In this document: positions 44,891-56,289 of the stretch, piece by piece | Position numbering within the stretch: the stretch's first letter is position 1 | Layout of the letters: the number at the start of each line of letters is the position of its first letter | Assembly: GCA_030248195.1 (NCBI GenBank) | Contig: JASAND010004376.1 | Span: 1 to 64,000, forward strand | Length of the DNA: 64,000 nucleotides | Reading direction: 5' to 3' | Source of the DNA: Trissonchulus latispiculum | Taxonomy: Eukaryota > Nematoda > Enoplea > Enoplida > Ironidae | The notes under the pieces: model-generated | The model's database searches: none | What the model was told of the DNA's origin: nothing | The model's input: the letters and a program-made list of their open reading frames with translations, nothing else | Program-made: the position numbers and the translations under genes

Positions 44891-45426
44891 GGTAGATGTC
44901 AGATGTTTCCCCTGAATAGTAGACCTTTTGCAGCAATTTATTAATGTCATAAAATATGACCTATTATTATTAGATTAGTTTTGCTTAATACCATAGAATA
45001 TTATGGATGCCCGTGAACTTTCTGGATGGGTTGAGCCCCAAATTTTTTCCAGTTTAGGAGCCGACTTCGAACATTTCCAGGTAGTAGTGCAAAGTAAAAT
45101 AACGACCACGTTTCTGAGTTTGCACCAGAGTTTTAGAGCAATTGGAGACTCGCAGGCGGAAAAGGGGGTGTGGCCCAGCACATGTTCGCTTGACGACCAA
45201 GACTTGGAAAAATGAAAACTTTAGTGGTATCATCACTTCAAGAAATGAATGCTTCCTTTTTTCCCAATATTGATGAACTTTTGTATAGCTGGCTCTCGAC
45301 GTCGAGTTTTGGAAATTGTGTGGAGGAACCAGATTTGATTGATTTTTCTTGTAGCGTTGAGGATACACTCCAAACTGATGGTTTTGTAAATGAAGCTGAC
45401 ACTTCCCTAGGATCTCCTCCTATTTC

Positions 45427-45553
45427 AAAAGAGGGGTATGCACCAGAGATCTTATTGATTTTTCCACTGAATCGGTAATGTTTCCTGAATGGGTTTCACC
45501 TGTAACTAACATAACCGAACCACCACAACCCTTGACTTCTTCAAAAGAGGGGG
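45427..45553 (+). other. Two internal PPT-like sequences in the small element
   Basis: AAAAGAGGGGTA (45427) and AAAAGAGGGGGTA (45543) repeat the 3' PPT (46888-46900). Each is read as SKEG in a different local context. They parallel the internal PPT copies of the large element. Confidence 0.55.
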
Positions 45554-46903
45554 TAAGCCCCCTAACCCCTAGTGATTTGACTCTACATCGTGAAATTCTC
45601 CAACCACCTTTGATTAAGGTGCGTCATCCCCTGGATTCCTCTCAATTTTCGAACAAGGTGGCAAATTCTGTTTTCAGTCCTGTTGTTTTTCAAACCGCCG
45701 GTCCAGTTTTGAGTGAAGAGCATAATATTTTTGATACTATAGCAATTCTGCACTTTTGCTGCTTTGGGGTCTACCTCTGGAGCCTGTCAACTGGCTCCCG
45801 GAACTGGGTCTGGTGTTCTTGATCTGCTTCCCGCCGTTGGGGTGCTGGGTCAGGCGGTGCACGGCTTGTTTGGCCACAATTCGTGCCTGTTCCCGGTCCC
45901 GCAGAACTGGGGGTGCTCCAGTTTGGGCTAGCTCTGGACTTGGTGACGTTGGCCAGGAGGCCTCGTGAGGCCTGCTACGGTTCGCCTGGGTAGGCTCCGG
46001 CTGTCTGGATTTGTGGCTGAAAGACTATAAGAATGTAACAGCAACTGTTTGCGGTGGTGTGGAGAAAACCGCCAGTGTCCCCTCCATTGCACACCCATGA
46101 CGCTCTCCCCCCACCCCAATTTTGTGTGATTTTGTTGTTTACTCATTGTCTTGATGATTGGTTTCTCGGGTCTGATATTTTGGTTGTAATTAAGGGGAGG
46201 GAGCCGTAGGGATTAAATTTCAAAAGTGGGTTTCGTTTAGATTAATTTTTGCTTACTTTTCATTGGGGTGCCCGCTACCTCGGCTTAACCGTTGTAACTG
46301 AAATAGGTATTCAGCTGTTAATTGTACTAAGTTTTTGCCAAAATTTGAAGCTATGTTCTGTATTGCTATCCTTTCTGTAAATATTTACTAATGTTACATA
46401 TATCATCCATGGTTGCAATTCTGTATTGTTTGTTTTTTGGTTTTATTTCTTAGCATTTTTGTTTTCATTGGTGCTCGCTGCACAATACAACCTCTTGTGT
46501 CCCGCGCTGCCTTGGTCGGGATCTTGTATCTTTTGAAATATGTAGAAACTGTCGTTTTTGTAGCTAGCATGTGTTGTAGTAAGTTGTAATCAATAATAGC
46601 AATGTGGTGTTAATGTAGCTAGTTTCTCTGTAGTTCGTAGTAGTAACCATGTGCTGTAATAGTAATAGTAATGTGAATACGTAGTAGTAATGTGCGTAGG
46701 TAGTGATCCTGTTCTTTGTAGTTTTATTTGTAGGTTGGCCAGCCTGTTGTGAAGCTGTGTTTCATTTTATTTGTACCTAATTGTTAACTGGTAGTTTTAT
46801 CTATACTAGTACACTGTTTAGCTTTGGGTAGCTCCATTTTATCATTTTTGTTTAATCGTGTCAATCCCGTCCGAGGTCGCCCGGTTCAAAAGAGGGGGTA
46901 TTA

Positions 46904-47238
46904 TGTGGAGAATAGCTCTAGCAGGAACTAGTGAATCTTAGTACTTATGCAAATGAGATATGCAAATAAGATACATTATATATATGTTTGATTGCACTAT
47001 GGGTGGGTCATTGTGTACATGCGCTTGATTATTATGGCTTACCCTAATTCCAAGGTTTGTTAGTGATATTTGTATTATTTAATTAATAAATTAATGCTGC
47101 GTTTTATCTTATTTAGTGTCTACTTAGGGGATTGATCCGACATCACACACCACCGGTAATCACCTGTAACCTTCGGGTTTGATCTTAATTTAAAGAAGAC
47201 AACGTACTTTATTTGTTCTCGTAGAGGCAAACTTCACA
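46904..47238 (+). repeat. 3' LTR of the small LTR element
   Basis: 335 bp, preceded by TTCAAAAGAGGGGGTATTA. It ends ACTTCACA at the ATAT target-site duplication. Confidence 0.9.
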
Positions 47239-47579
47239 ATATATTTCTTGCCAGCCAAATCTCGTTTTGCTTTAAAAGTCTGAATTCAAAAATTCCGTTT
47301 ACGTGTCTAAATATAAAAACATTCCGTCCTAGAATTAACTATTTCATATTGAAATGAAATAGTTGATTTTGTGCGACGAAAGATTGGCAAAATTCCTACT
47401 CTGTCCATATTTGACGGCTTGTAACTTTTCTGGTGCTTCGGAGACCCTTGACTGCTGAAAGTTCATATGTGAACTGATATGTGATACTGAGTACGGTGAT
47501 GTGCAGTGTAGGGTTAAGCAACTTATTAACGTCCTTATTGGTAAAGGATGCACTGGAACACGTATATTGAATATTGAAC

Positions 47580-48854
47580 CAGAGCTGGAAGTGGGTCAAA
47601 ATTTGTGACCCGCACCCGACCCGCACCCACGAACCCTTGACCCTACCCACACCCATGACCCGCGGAGAATTATTTGACACACATGACCAAATTTTGATTA
47701 ATGATGTGCTAAGGCTAAATCTTTGCCAATAATAAGATAATGGAGATTGTTAGGCGTTTGAACCAGTTGAGTATGACTGCAGCTTGATAAAAACCAACTG
47801 AATTGAATATGTAGAATCTTTTATAATTCTGGAATTTAAAATCAAAGGTAAAAAAATACAAAAATAGCAAAAACAAAAAATGAGTTAATAGTATAATCTT
47901 TAAGGAGTCGACGGTGGTTATTGTTTGTTTACATATGTTTAAAACTTCGGAGCTTGTTACAGGAAATCTTGCAATCTGTTTTAAAATTGTATACCTACCG
48001 TTCTAACTTGCATATATTTTTGAACCTACCATATGGTTAGAAATCATAGCAGTGCTAGATGGCAAACACTGTTCGTTTCTCATAATATTGACATCGCTTT
48101 GTGGACGCAGAGATAACTTTGGCCAAATATTACAGTAAACACAAAAATAGTCAATTCGGCGAAGCAGAAAAATTTTGAAATTTTAATGCTAAAATCTAAT
48201 TTTTTGAGCCTCCACAGACCCACTTTTTACCCAGCTCTGACCCGCGGGTTACACGTGATGACCCCACACCCTACCCGACCCGAGGGTACAAGCGGGTACC
48301 CGTTGTGAAGTTAGCACCGGCATGGAAGATATAAATTATTCTTGAGTTGCTAAGCCTAAGCAAGTTTACACATTAATTCTGACGAACGTTTAATGTTTTT
48401 CTTGTCTTTTGACTAAATTCACAAGTTATTTAGCTAATAACTCGCTATTCGCCGTATTGGGATAGAATCTATGGCAGTTGTGGTTGGGAGTTAGACAAAC
48501 GTAGTCGGGTGTAACATTCAGGGGATTCCCATTGAAGTTGTGTTGGGTTTGGTGGGCTCGTCGTTGCCTATTGGCAACTCTGGTGCTTAATAGTTAATTT
48601 TTGTGTAATCTTTGGTTAATTTGGAAGTTTATGTTTTTGCTAATTTGTCATTGAGCTTGCGCCGAAATTATTCAATAAACCGTTGTAACTTTCACAATTG
48701 TCGCAGTTGGTCAGGTTCATCTATTCTCTCCGATATCGAACATAACCGGTAGTTACCTGTATTTTTAGGATTTTAGCTTAGCGTAAAGAAGACAACAGTA
48801 TTTTATTGTTTCTCATAGACTCAAACTTCACACCGTGACCCATTTCCAGCTCTG
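47580..48854. mobile_element. hAT-like (Ac-type) non-autonomous element
   Basis: It starts CAGAGCTGGAAGTGGGTC and ends GACCCATTTCCAGCTCTG. A perfect 8-bp duplication TATTGAAC flanks it (47572-47579 and 48855-48862). Both ends carry repeated GACCCGC-type subterminal motifs, as in Ac-type hAT elements. It has no transposase. A solo LTR is inserted in it. Confidence 0.88.
48304..48832 (+). repeat. Solo LTR of the large retrotransposon family
   Basis: The LTR begins TGTGAAGTTAGCACCGGCA and ends CAAACTTCACA. It aligns with the sense strand of the 17.6 kb element's LTR (GAAGATATAAATTAT, CTAAGCCTAAG, CAATAAACCGTTGTAA) but is clearly diverged. It is flanked by CCGT on both sides (48300-48303 and 48833-48836), so it arose by LTR-LTR recombination after insertion into the hAT element. 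Confidence 0.85.
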
Positions 48855-49076
48855 TATTGAACATAGTTCGTTGATTTGAGAATGGTGAAGTAATGATGTA
48901 TTTTATGATAGATTTAGTTTACTTTTCAGATGGACCAGAAGTCTCAGGAATTCTTTGTTTTAGTAAATGTAAAAGTATGGAACTCAACCCACTACCGTGC
49001 CTCTTGCAGTTCCGGAACTGTGAGCGGTGATAGAGGAGGAAGACGGCAACAGCAACAGAAAAGCTTAATCTCTAGG

Positions 49077-49078
<2 letters not shown>

Positions 49079-49150
<72 letters not shown>
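49079..49150. repeat. (TA)n microsatellite
   Basis: More than 30 TA units with few interruptions, 290 bp upstream of the acceptor of gene B. Confidence 0.95.
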
Positions 49151-49435
49151 ATTATATTATATACAGATATAGGATTATATACAGATTATGTTGTGGTTGC
49201 TCAAATGATTTGTTATCTTGCTTCTACTGTTTTCTGGAAATGCAGGAGGGAGTGATCCTGAAGAAGGGAATACGATTTAGACTTAGTAGCGCCCTAACCG
49301 CTTGGTCGTCCATGTCCTGAATTGCTTTGGCCAGGCACCAAGGCACACTACTTTCTGCATCACGACTGTAAGAACAGCAATTACATTTTTCTTGGACCTC
49401 TATGATAGATTTTCTGTGTATTGTTTACATTTTAG

Positions 49436-50327
49436 CATGAAGCCTTGGCATCGGGTTGGTTGGAATAAATTTCGTGATCACGGACTCCTTCTGCCTTTTG
49501 GTATGCCAACATATCACTACAATGCTCCCAATAAATGCCTACTTGATTCCGTAGACGGATTTACATTGAGAGATTCTTCAGATCCCATGTTTGGATGGAA
49601 TATGGTAAACGTGATGAAGTTAGGCGATTTGGAAGGTTTGCCTCAAAACGACCTTACCGGTCGCCTATTCTTCTATATTCGTCGACAGTTGGAAAAGATG
49701 GTTCGTAGGATGGAAAATTGTCCCATTACCTTTCGGTTTTATTGTCGACCGGCCGAAGACCTGGCACCCCTCCTGCAATCAGAGAAAATCCTTTTTGATC
49801 GTATTGATGTATCAAATGTTTGCGACGAGAACTATTTGGGTTTGGTTCCGGTTTTAAAGTCGTGGGGTCGCCTTTTGACCAAAGAAAATCCGTATTCCTG
49901 CTTGATCACTAATTTTATCAATTGGTACGATATACAGCATCAGGGCAAATTGGAACTACAAGTTCAGTCTTCTTGTATGGAGGATTTGTCTTCCCACCCT
50001 GATAAGGACAAATTCCAACTGGAAATGTCTCGATTTATGAATGCTGGTGTGATTGGTTTTGGTGAACCAATGTTCGATTTTTCAGCCCTGTTTAATGACT
50101 ACATTCGTAAGCGATTATCCAAGGTCAAAAAGTCCACTCTGCCCGTTCGTCGTCGGGGCGTCCATCGAATCGTCCCCTATCGAGCCGGATTTAATCTGGA
50201 TGATCCGCCCACAGTCACCCTCCTGAAATATTCGGATGGAGACGAATTGTTGGCTCATAATTATTATCGATTCATTCTGGCCGGTGGTGGAGGTAGTGAT
50301 CGATATATTGAGTGGGAATTGAAGTGA
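49436..50327 (+). CDS. Gene B, C-terminal exon of the MYND-DUF4470 protein
   Basis: The exon starts after TTTACATTTTAG and ends at TGA. It is exactly the length of the matching exon of gene A (892 bases). Key blocks are KPWHRVGWNKF, DSSDPMFGW, LTGRLFFYIRRQLE, FDRIDVSNVCDENYLGLVPVLKSWGRLL and NPYSCLITNFINW. The upstream ATG at 49302 is in frame by chance, and its extra 45 residues are intron. The protein ends RYIEWELK like gene A. Gene B is closer than gene A to pseudogene C (FINWYxIxHQGKxELQVQ). Confidence 0.85.
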
Positions 50328-50515
50328 TTAACTGCGTCCAGTACGTATTGGACTAGTTTCTGTAGTTTTGACGGTTTGAAGAAATTATTACATTGACGGT
50401 TTGATTTCATTAAAAGTGATAGAAAATTACAATTAAGCGTGCGTATACTGTTTGGTCCAATGGTTCTATTGCTTGTATATTAAAATATATTGCTCAGATT
50501 TGGTATTGCTAGAAC

Positions 50516-50959
50516 CAAGAGTACATAATAACTAAGAGTGTGACAAGCGCAGCACTCTTAGCTATCAGGCTGGGGACACCATCTGCACGATAACGGCCTA
50601 CCCCCCACAAATCAGGCCCCAGTGACCCCCCCCCCCAAACAGACCCTAGTCAACCACCCACCCCCACAAATCAGACCCTAGTCGATTTCACTAGGGTCTG
50701 ATTTGTGGGGGGGCGGGTCATTTCACTAGGGTCCAATTTATGGGGGGGTCATTTCACTAGGGTCTGATTTGTGGGGGGGGGGTCAAATCCACTAAGGTCT
50801 GTTTTGTGGGGGGGGGGGTGGTAGACTAGGGTTTGCTTTGTGGGGGGGTCACTAGGGTCTAATTTGTGGGGGGGAAGGCCGTTATCGTGCAGATGATGTC
50901 CCCAGCCTGATAGCTAAGAGTGCTGCGCTTGTCACACTCTTAGTTATTATGTACTCTTG
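50516..50959. mobile_element. Foldback MITE with 7-bp target-site duplication and G-rich tandem repeats
   Basis: It starts CAAGAGTACATAATAACTAAG and ends CTTAGTTATTATGTACTCTTG. The direct repeat CTAGAAC flanks it (50509-50515 and 50960-50966). The interior carries several copies of CCCCCCACAAATCAGACCCTAGT in both orientations, with long G/C runs that could form G-quadruplexes. It lies 190 bp downstream of the gene B stop. Confidence 0.88.
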
Positions 50960-51009
50960 CTAGAACTAAAGCTCTGCTGCGAGAATCTTGGTATCCCAAC
51001 CATAGGATA

Positions 51010-51360
51010 ACGTGGGGGGGGGGGAATGGGGGGGGTGCAGACCCCCCCCAGCCCGACAAGAAACGGGTAGACCCCCTCAGCAAAAAGGAAAAAAGGGCAG
51101 ACCCTCTCGTCCAGAAAGGAAAAAAGGGTAGACCCCTCAGCGATTTTCATTGAAAATTGGTAATTTTTTAGCAAATTTTAGCGATTTTTTCAAAAAATTT
51201 CTTAAAAATCGCTAAAAATTGTCATTTTTTACTAATGTTTGGTCAAAAACGTTAAAAATTCGCAATTTTTGTTAATTTCGGAGCAGACCCCCTTAAAAGT
51301 TTAGAATTTTTCAGGGGTAGACCCCTCGCCGAGGTCGGGGTAGACCCCCCCCAGAATCGG
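51010..51360. repeat. Dispersed GGGTAGACCC repeat cluster
   Basis: At least six imperfect copies of GGGTAGACCCC or GGCAGACCC are spaced over 350 bp with AT-rich spacers. Each copy is nearly palindromic. No coding frame is supported. Confidence 0.6.
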
Positions 51361-53283
51361 ACCCCGTGTTAATGTATGATCCCAACATGAACAAGGGTGT
51401 TCAATTTTTAGTCCGAAACTGCTGGATCTGCCACGGAAGTGGCAAATCGGTTCAAATGCTCAATCTTTTTCAGTGCAAGATGTCTCTTTAAAGCAAACAA
51501 AACAATGGGAAAACTATTGATATGATTAATTGATACTGATATAATGGGATCATTTGCCACAGCGCCAACACATAAGCAGTATCTAGTGGTTCTCATTGAT
51601 CAGCATTGCAGGTGAATTGAAGTGATGATTTGCAACCACGTCAACTCAACTGTGATTATCAAACTTCTCGAGATATCCTTTTCTGACTTTGGGCTATCCG
51701 AAGAGATCTCATAAAACTGGGCCCCAGTATATTAGCAAAAAATTTAAAGATTATTTGCAGAAGAAAAATATCTGTCACAAGACATAAGTCGCACCTAATC
51801 TTCAAAGCAATGGTTTGGTAGGAAGGAAGGGAATCGAGTTATAGGTTCAATTTGCTATTTCTTACAAAGGTTTCAATACCTTCTGTAGTAAAACTAACTC
51901 CAAAACTCCTAGATAATGGAGTTGTACTTCCCAATGCTTCTAAGCTTTCCTTCAGCAGAGCACAAGGTTCGAATGGTTCTTTATATTACTTTGCATTGTG
52001 GCAATTGGTTGCAATCATCGTCGGGTTTACAGTCTTCCAGGGCCACTTCACTTGTATCTGCCACTCTCAATAACAACTTTTTGTTCGAAGTTATCGTTCG
52101 ATTCTTGGTCATTGTCTTTAGACATTGGTTTCTCTAATCCCTGATACGTCGACAGACTAGAGGTCAGAGACATCCCTTTTGGTTTCACAGAATAGAGTCT
52201 GTACAGTGGAGCAAGGTTGGTCGTTGTATTTGCACGCACATATTTTTGGTAATTTCAACGTAAGATAATTGATGATAACTAACTGATTTTAATTGAAGCC
52301 ACGTATACTAAATAATTAATCCTTAATTAATTAATTAATACTTAATAAAAATGTAAGTTTAGTTACGAAAACTAAACTTTTTAAACTTGACAAATTTCAT
52401 GATATAATCCATCGCATTTATTTAGAATGTGTTTCTTGGAATTACAGTTGCGTATTGCATCACATTTATGGCTAAACATACAATAAACAGTGCTGTTTCA
52501 ACTTAGGAGGGGGTTTAGGAGTGCTAAAACGTGCTCCAATTTTAGGAGCGAACTTTAAGAGCTCTCCTAAACTAGGAGCCCTTCATGAAACAGCTAAATC
52601 TTAACTGTGCTCTTAACTTGCAAATTTAGGAGCTCCTAAAGATAAGAGGGCTTTGTGAAACGCACCCCAGCTTCACAGGATACAAAGGCAATGGCGGTCA
52701 CAGGTGGATAAGGGGGAGAGGGGGAATTCCCCCGCGGCGAAGTCGCTCACAAGGAGTCCCGAAATTACCCCAAATTACCGAACGGGTAAGAAAATTGCCC
52801 AAAAAACTAGGTTTTACAACCAGAATTTCCAAAACGGCTTCGCAGGAATTTTTCACTTGAAATCACTGTTTTTTTGCTAACAAACGTCGAAAAACGTTGT
52901 TTTTGCTAAAACATAACTGTTTTCCGTTAAAAAAACCGCAACAATCACCTAAAACTCGCTTTCAAAAGTACTCTAAGAAACATTGCTGCCACAAAGAGTG
53001 CCGAAATTTGCCTCCACAAAGGGCAATGAAATTTGACCTCCCTTTCAGGTATATCTGTTCAAACTGTAGCAACTTCAGTTATAATCTACCGAGTCCTCTC
53101 AACAGCAGATCCACCACGGTTTTTTCACATTCCACCTGGCTTGTGTTGCACCGGACTGTCTTCGATACGATCTGTTTTCGAGACTTCAGGTTTAACCTTA
53201 TCGCTTATCAATTGTTGTGTCACGTTCGTTGGTGCCTGGAAGGAATGGTTGGGTTTGACCCAATGGGTGACTGAAAGATTCAA
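51361..53283. other. Intergenic region with a MITE-like block
   Basis: No gene is supported. 52490-52670 has many TTAGGAG/CTCCTAA motifs. It begins near GCTGTTTCAACTTAGGAG and ends CTTTGTGAAACGCACCCC, so it may be a short inverted-repeat element. Confidence 0.4.
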
Positions 53284-55315
53284 TGCATCTATCAAAAGAT
53301 ATTGAGTACACCAACCAAGCAAGATTCCGCGGATGGGGCGCATCAAAATTATGCTTGCTTTATTCCACGGAATCTGTTTGAGGCAAAAACCAGCCAACTG
53401 CATTCCTACCGATCCAGCTTTTTTTATTGTGGTGCCTAGCACAGTTTAGGTACTCACTAAGACCTTTTTGTGCTGCTCCCCGCGGTCCGCTGAATGGCAG
53501 ACAAGAGGCGGAAAGACGAAGGTCACGGACAAAAAACATGACCCCCCAAGCAGATCTGACGTGCGGTTATTGACCCCTTAGCTCGACGCTAAAGTGATCG
53601 CAGTCACACACAAGGCAATCGAAATCATATACTGATAACAATTGACCCCCCCCCCCGCATATCAATAGTGACTAGGATGGCGGAAATCTATATACCCACT
53701 ATCCAGCTTAAGGGGGGGTCGATATCAATAGTCACGGATTTCGCTCATTTTCACACACAATATAGGTACATATGTTCTCAAAAACAAGACACAACATTAG
53801 AATTCGAAACAAAACAGTGACAGAGATATTCAGCTATAAAGTTGGAAAACTTAAAAATCACTGCGATTTGCCCTCCAAAGTCATGTTGAGACAGAACGGT
53901 AGCGAAATTTTGGTCAACTAATATGGCAAGTTAATTCTGTGGGTTGGCTAATATTTTAATGCTAAAACGACTCCGGAATATCCATCCAGTCGTTCACAGT
54001 ACATTCATCAATTGTGAACTGAGCCTTTTTCAGCTAACTGTGCCCTCAAATTTTAACTTACTCTAACTTTCACATACTACATTTCAGACACATAGTTCTA
54101 TTAGAAAAGTTGCTCAGCTCATCAGTAGCTATCGAATGATACCCAATTTGTATATATTTTGGAAATTTCAAAAATTGACTTTTGTGACCTAGAAGAGATC
54201 AAAGGAGCCGACACGACAGAAAAGTTCTGCCTTTAAACATTTGCCTTTACCTTAATGTCAGGCAGGCATTGAGAGTTTTATATGCCAATTTTGGTGAATT
54301 TCGAGTGGGTAACGAGTGAGAAATTATTAAAAAAACGTGAAAATTGTGCAAAATGATGATTTTTGGCAAAATTAGCCCATTTTGTTACAAAGTTTTTTGA
54401 GAGCACTACAAACGGTAGAAATTTGCAACTACTGTCATAATAATTCTGTGTATGCGTAGAGTGCAACTATCTATAAGCAATTTCTGTAGCTTTTGCCAAT
54501 CGTGCAGGACAGGCGAATATGTTTTGCTAGTCCTGTTTTTCGTGGTACAAAAAGCACCAATTTTCCGAACTTTTTACTTTGAAAAATCGCCAAAAATGCG
54601 ACACTCAACAGAATTATTCCAGAAGGGTTATTTGAACTCTCTGATATGTCCTTAACATGTACAACAAGGTTGCAGCGCTGTATCTTGCATAGAGCGAAAA
54701 ATTTTTCTGCCACAAACTTTTTAACCTAACTTTTTCATTTTCCTATGTTTAACACATGTCGAGGTAACCTTTGAAGGCCTCTACAGAACGATTGAAGCAA
54801 TATTACGCAAAACGCACCTGTCTTGTTTTGGGGACCCATTAGGACTACAAAATATGTGAAAATGAGCAAAATAGGAGATGGTCGAAAAATCGGCCAAAAA
54901 GCGACCCCCCCCTTAATACCGTGGAATTTGGTTAAACGTAATTCTTGGCAGCAGGTTTCCAGCTGATCCAGCTTAAAATAATTTTAAGGCTAAGAACAGT
55001 GAAAGAAACGTTTAAGCTGAAATCCAAAAACGTTGGTTCATTTAAGTTTAAAACTTACGTGTCTTACCCAGTCCAAGCCATATCGAAGCTTAATTCCACG
55101 AAAACATAGCTCAATTCAGCAAAAAGATTGCGTGCCTTGTCCCAGTCAGCAGGATTCAATCCACGAAATTAGAATTTGGTTTTGACAAAAACTGGACAGC
55201 GCAATTCCGGCCATGCCAGCTCAATTTCGTGGAATCATCTTGAGGCAAAACCTAGCTTGAACGAATCCGCGGAATCTTGCTTGGTTGGTGTGCTCAATAT
55301 CGTTTGATAGACGCA
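53284..55315. mobile_element. Inverted-repeat element of about 2.0 kb
   Basis: The left end (CATCTATCAAAAGATATTGAG, then CACCAACCAAGCAAGATTCC) is the inverted form of the right end (to 55315). The arms are about 130 bp and imperfect. A TTAA-flanked element is nested inside. The target-site duplication was not resolved. Confidence 0.6.
53712..54912. mobile_element. TTAA-flanked MITE with G-run termini, 1.2 kb
   Basis: It begins GGGGGGGTCGAT after TTAA (53708-53711) and ends GCGACCCCCCCC before TTAA (54913-54916). Inner inverted blocks such as GCTCATTTTCACA match its right half. It includes the block similar to 27195-27610. Confidence 0.65.
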
Positions 55316-56284
55316 CAAGGTAGTATCCGCTTCTTCTAAGCTTGACGGGTGTTGGACTTGTGATGTGACAGTCGCTGTATTGCTTATAGTATTGCTCATA
55401 GTCGCGTCCGGTTTTATTGCTTATTCTGCAGCTGGGTTTGGGTTGTGGGATTCAGTATGGTTGCCGCGCTTTCACAGGGTATCAATTTATCAGAATATTT
55501 TCAAATAAATGCATCAAATTTATTAAAATAGAGACAATTAGTCCTGTAATTTAGGAATAGAAATATTTTCGAGATAATTTACAAGTAACAGCCATTCGCA
55601 AATCTACAACATTCATTTTCTGTGCAAAAAATAACCTTCTACCCAATTTTAAATATTATGACAACCTGGGATAACCTGCTTTTTGGAGTAAAGTCACCCT
55701 ACTGTCGGTGAGCAGACGCAGTCACGACTGGCTGTACATGTACAAAAATGCAAATTTAAATTTAAATATGGAAGTCCAGGAAATTATATTCGTCGTGACT
55801 CTATGGCAAATTAAAACATGGCAAAATGAAAAATAAAATTTGTGTCTTCCTGGGTCAACCACCACTTTATTCTCAGCACTGCTCAGGTTAGGTGAGCGGA
55901 CCATGTCACGCTTCAAATTAGACTTAGTATTTGTATTAGTAATTCAAATTAAAGAGTCAGCTTTTCTTTGAAATTTCATTAAATTCTAAAGTGTGACTCA
56001 TGGAGTACTCTTGAAGGACTATCAGCTGGCACAAAATTATCTAATAGCTCAAAACTTGGTTCGACTTTTGGCAAACCAACAGAAGTCAATTTTTTGTCAA
56101 ACCATGTGTGACTCAAAGTCAAGTGTATGTGACTCATACATAGCGTTGCTCTTTCTGGATCAAAAAGCTCTAGCACTGCTTCAACTGGCTAAGGAGACAC
56201 ACGTCTAAAACTGTTGTGTTCCTTATAGTGCCCATTTTAAATTCTAATTGACTTATGTTATAGTTAACATAATTTCCACCATCT
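55316..56284. other. Intergenic region upstream of pseudogene C
   Basis: AT-rich, no gene supported. 55993-56208 holds a 71-codon frame without recognisable features. Confidence 0.4.
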
Positions 56285-56289
56285 TGCTC

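Larger units (their letters stand above)
44526..47238 (+). mobile_element. Non-autonomous LTR retrotransposon derived from the same lineage as the 17.6 kb element
   Basis: LTRs at 44526-44871 and 46904-47238 are nearly identical apart from a TA-repeat length change. A 4-bp duplication ATAT flanks the element. The PBS (TGGCGACCGTGTAATG), the ATGTGGTAGATG leader, the PPT (AAAAGAGGGGGTA) and the GC-rich 3' block match those of the large element. The internal 2 kb have only short frames. One (45003-45215) resembles the Gag N-terminus (SGWVEPQIFSSLGADFEHFQ against GLDPKFFRALEDRLQDIQ), and others resemble the PR-RT linker (SSKEGVSPL). There is no protease, RT or integrase, so it must be mobilised in trans. 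Confidence 0.88.
44023..49435 (+). other. Intron of gene B, 5.4 kb, packed with transposons
   Basis: The intron begins GCAAGT and ends GTTTACATTTTAG. It holds a foldback MITE 30 bp from the donor, a complete small LTR element, a hAT-like element with a solo LTR inside it, and a (TA)n array. The equivalent intron of gene A is 1.3 kb. Confidence 0.75.

Noticed and set aside
49302..49435. ATG at 49302 as start of a separate gene
   Set aside because: The segment precedes a clear acceptor and is not conserved with gene A; the exon starts at 49436.
50580..50880. C/G-rich tandem motifs considered as a CRISPR-like array
   Set aside because: The units occur in both orientations within a MITE and have no regular unique spacers; the DNA is eukaryotic.
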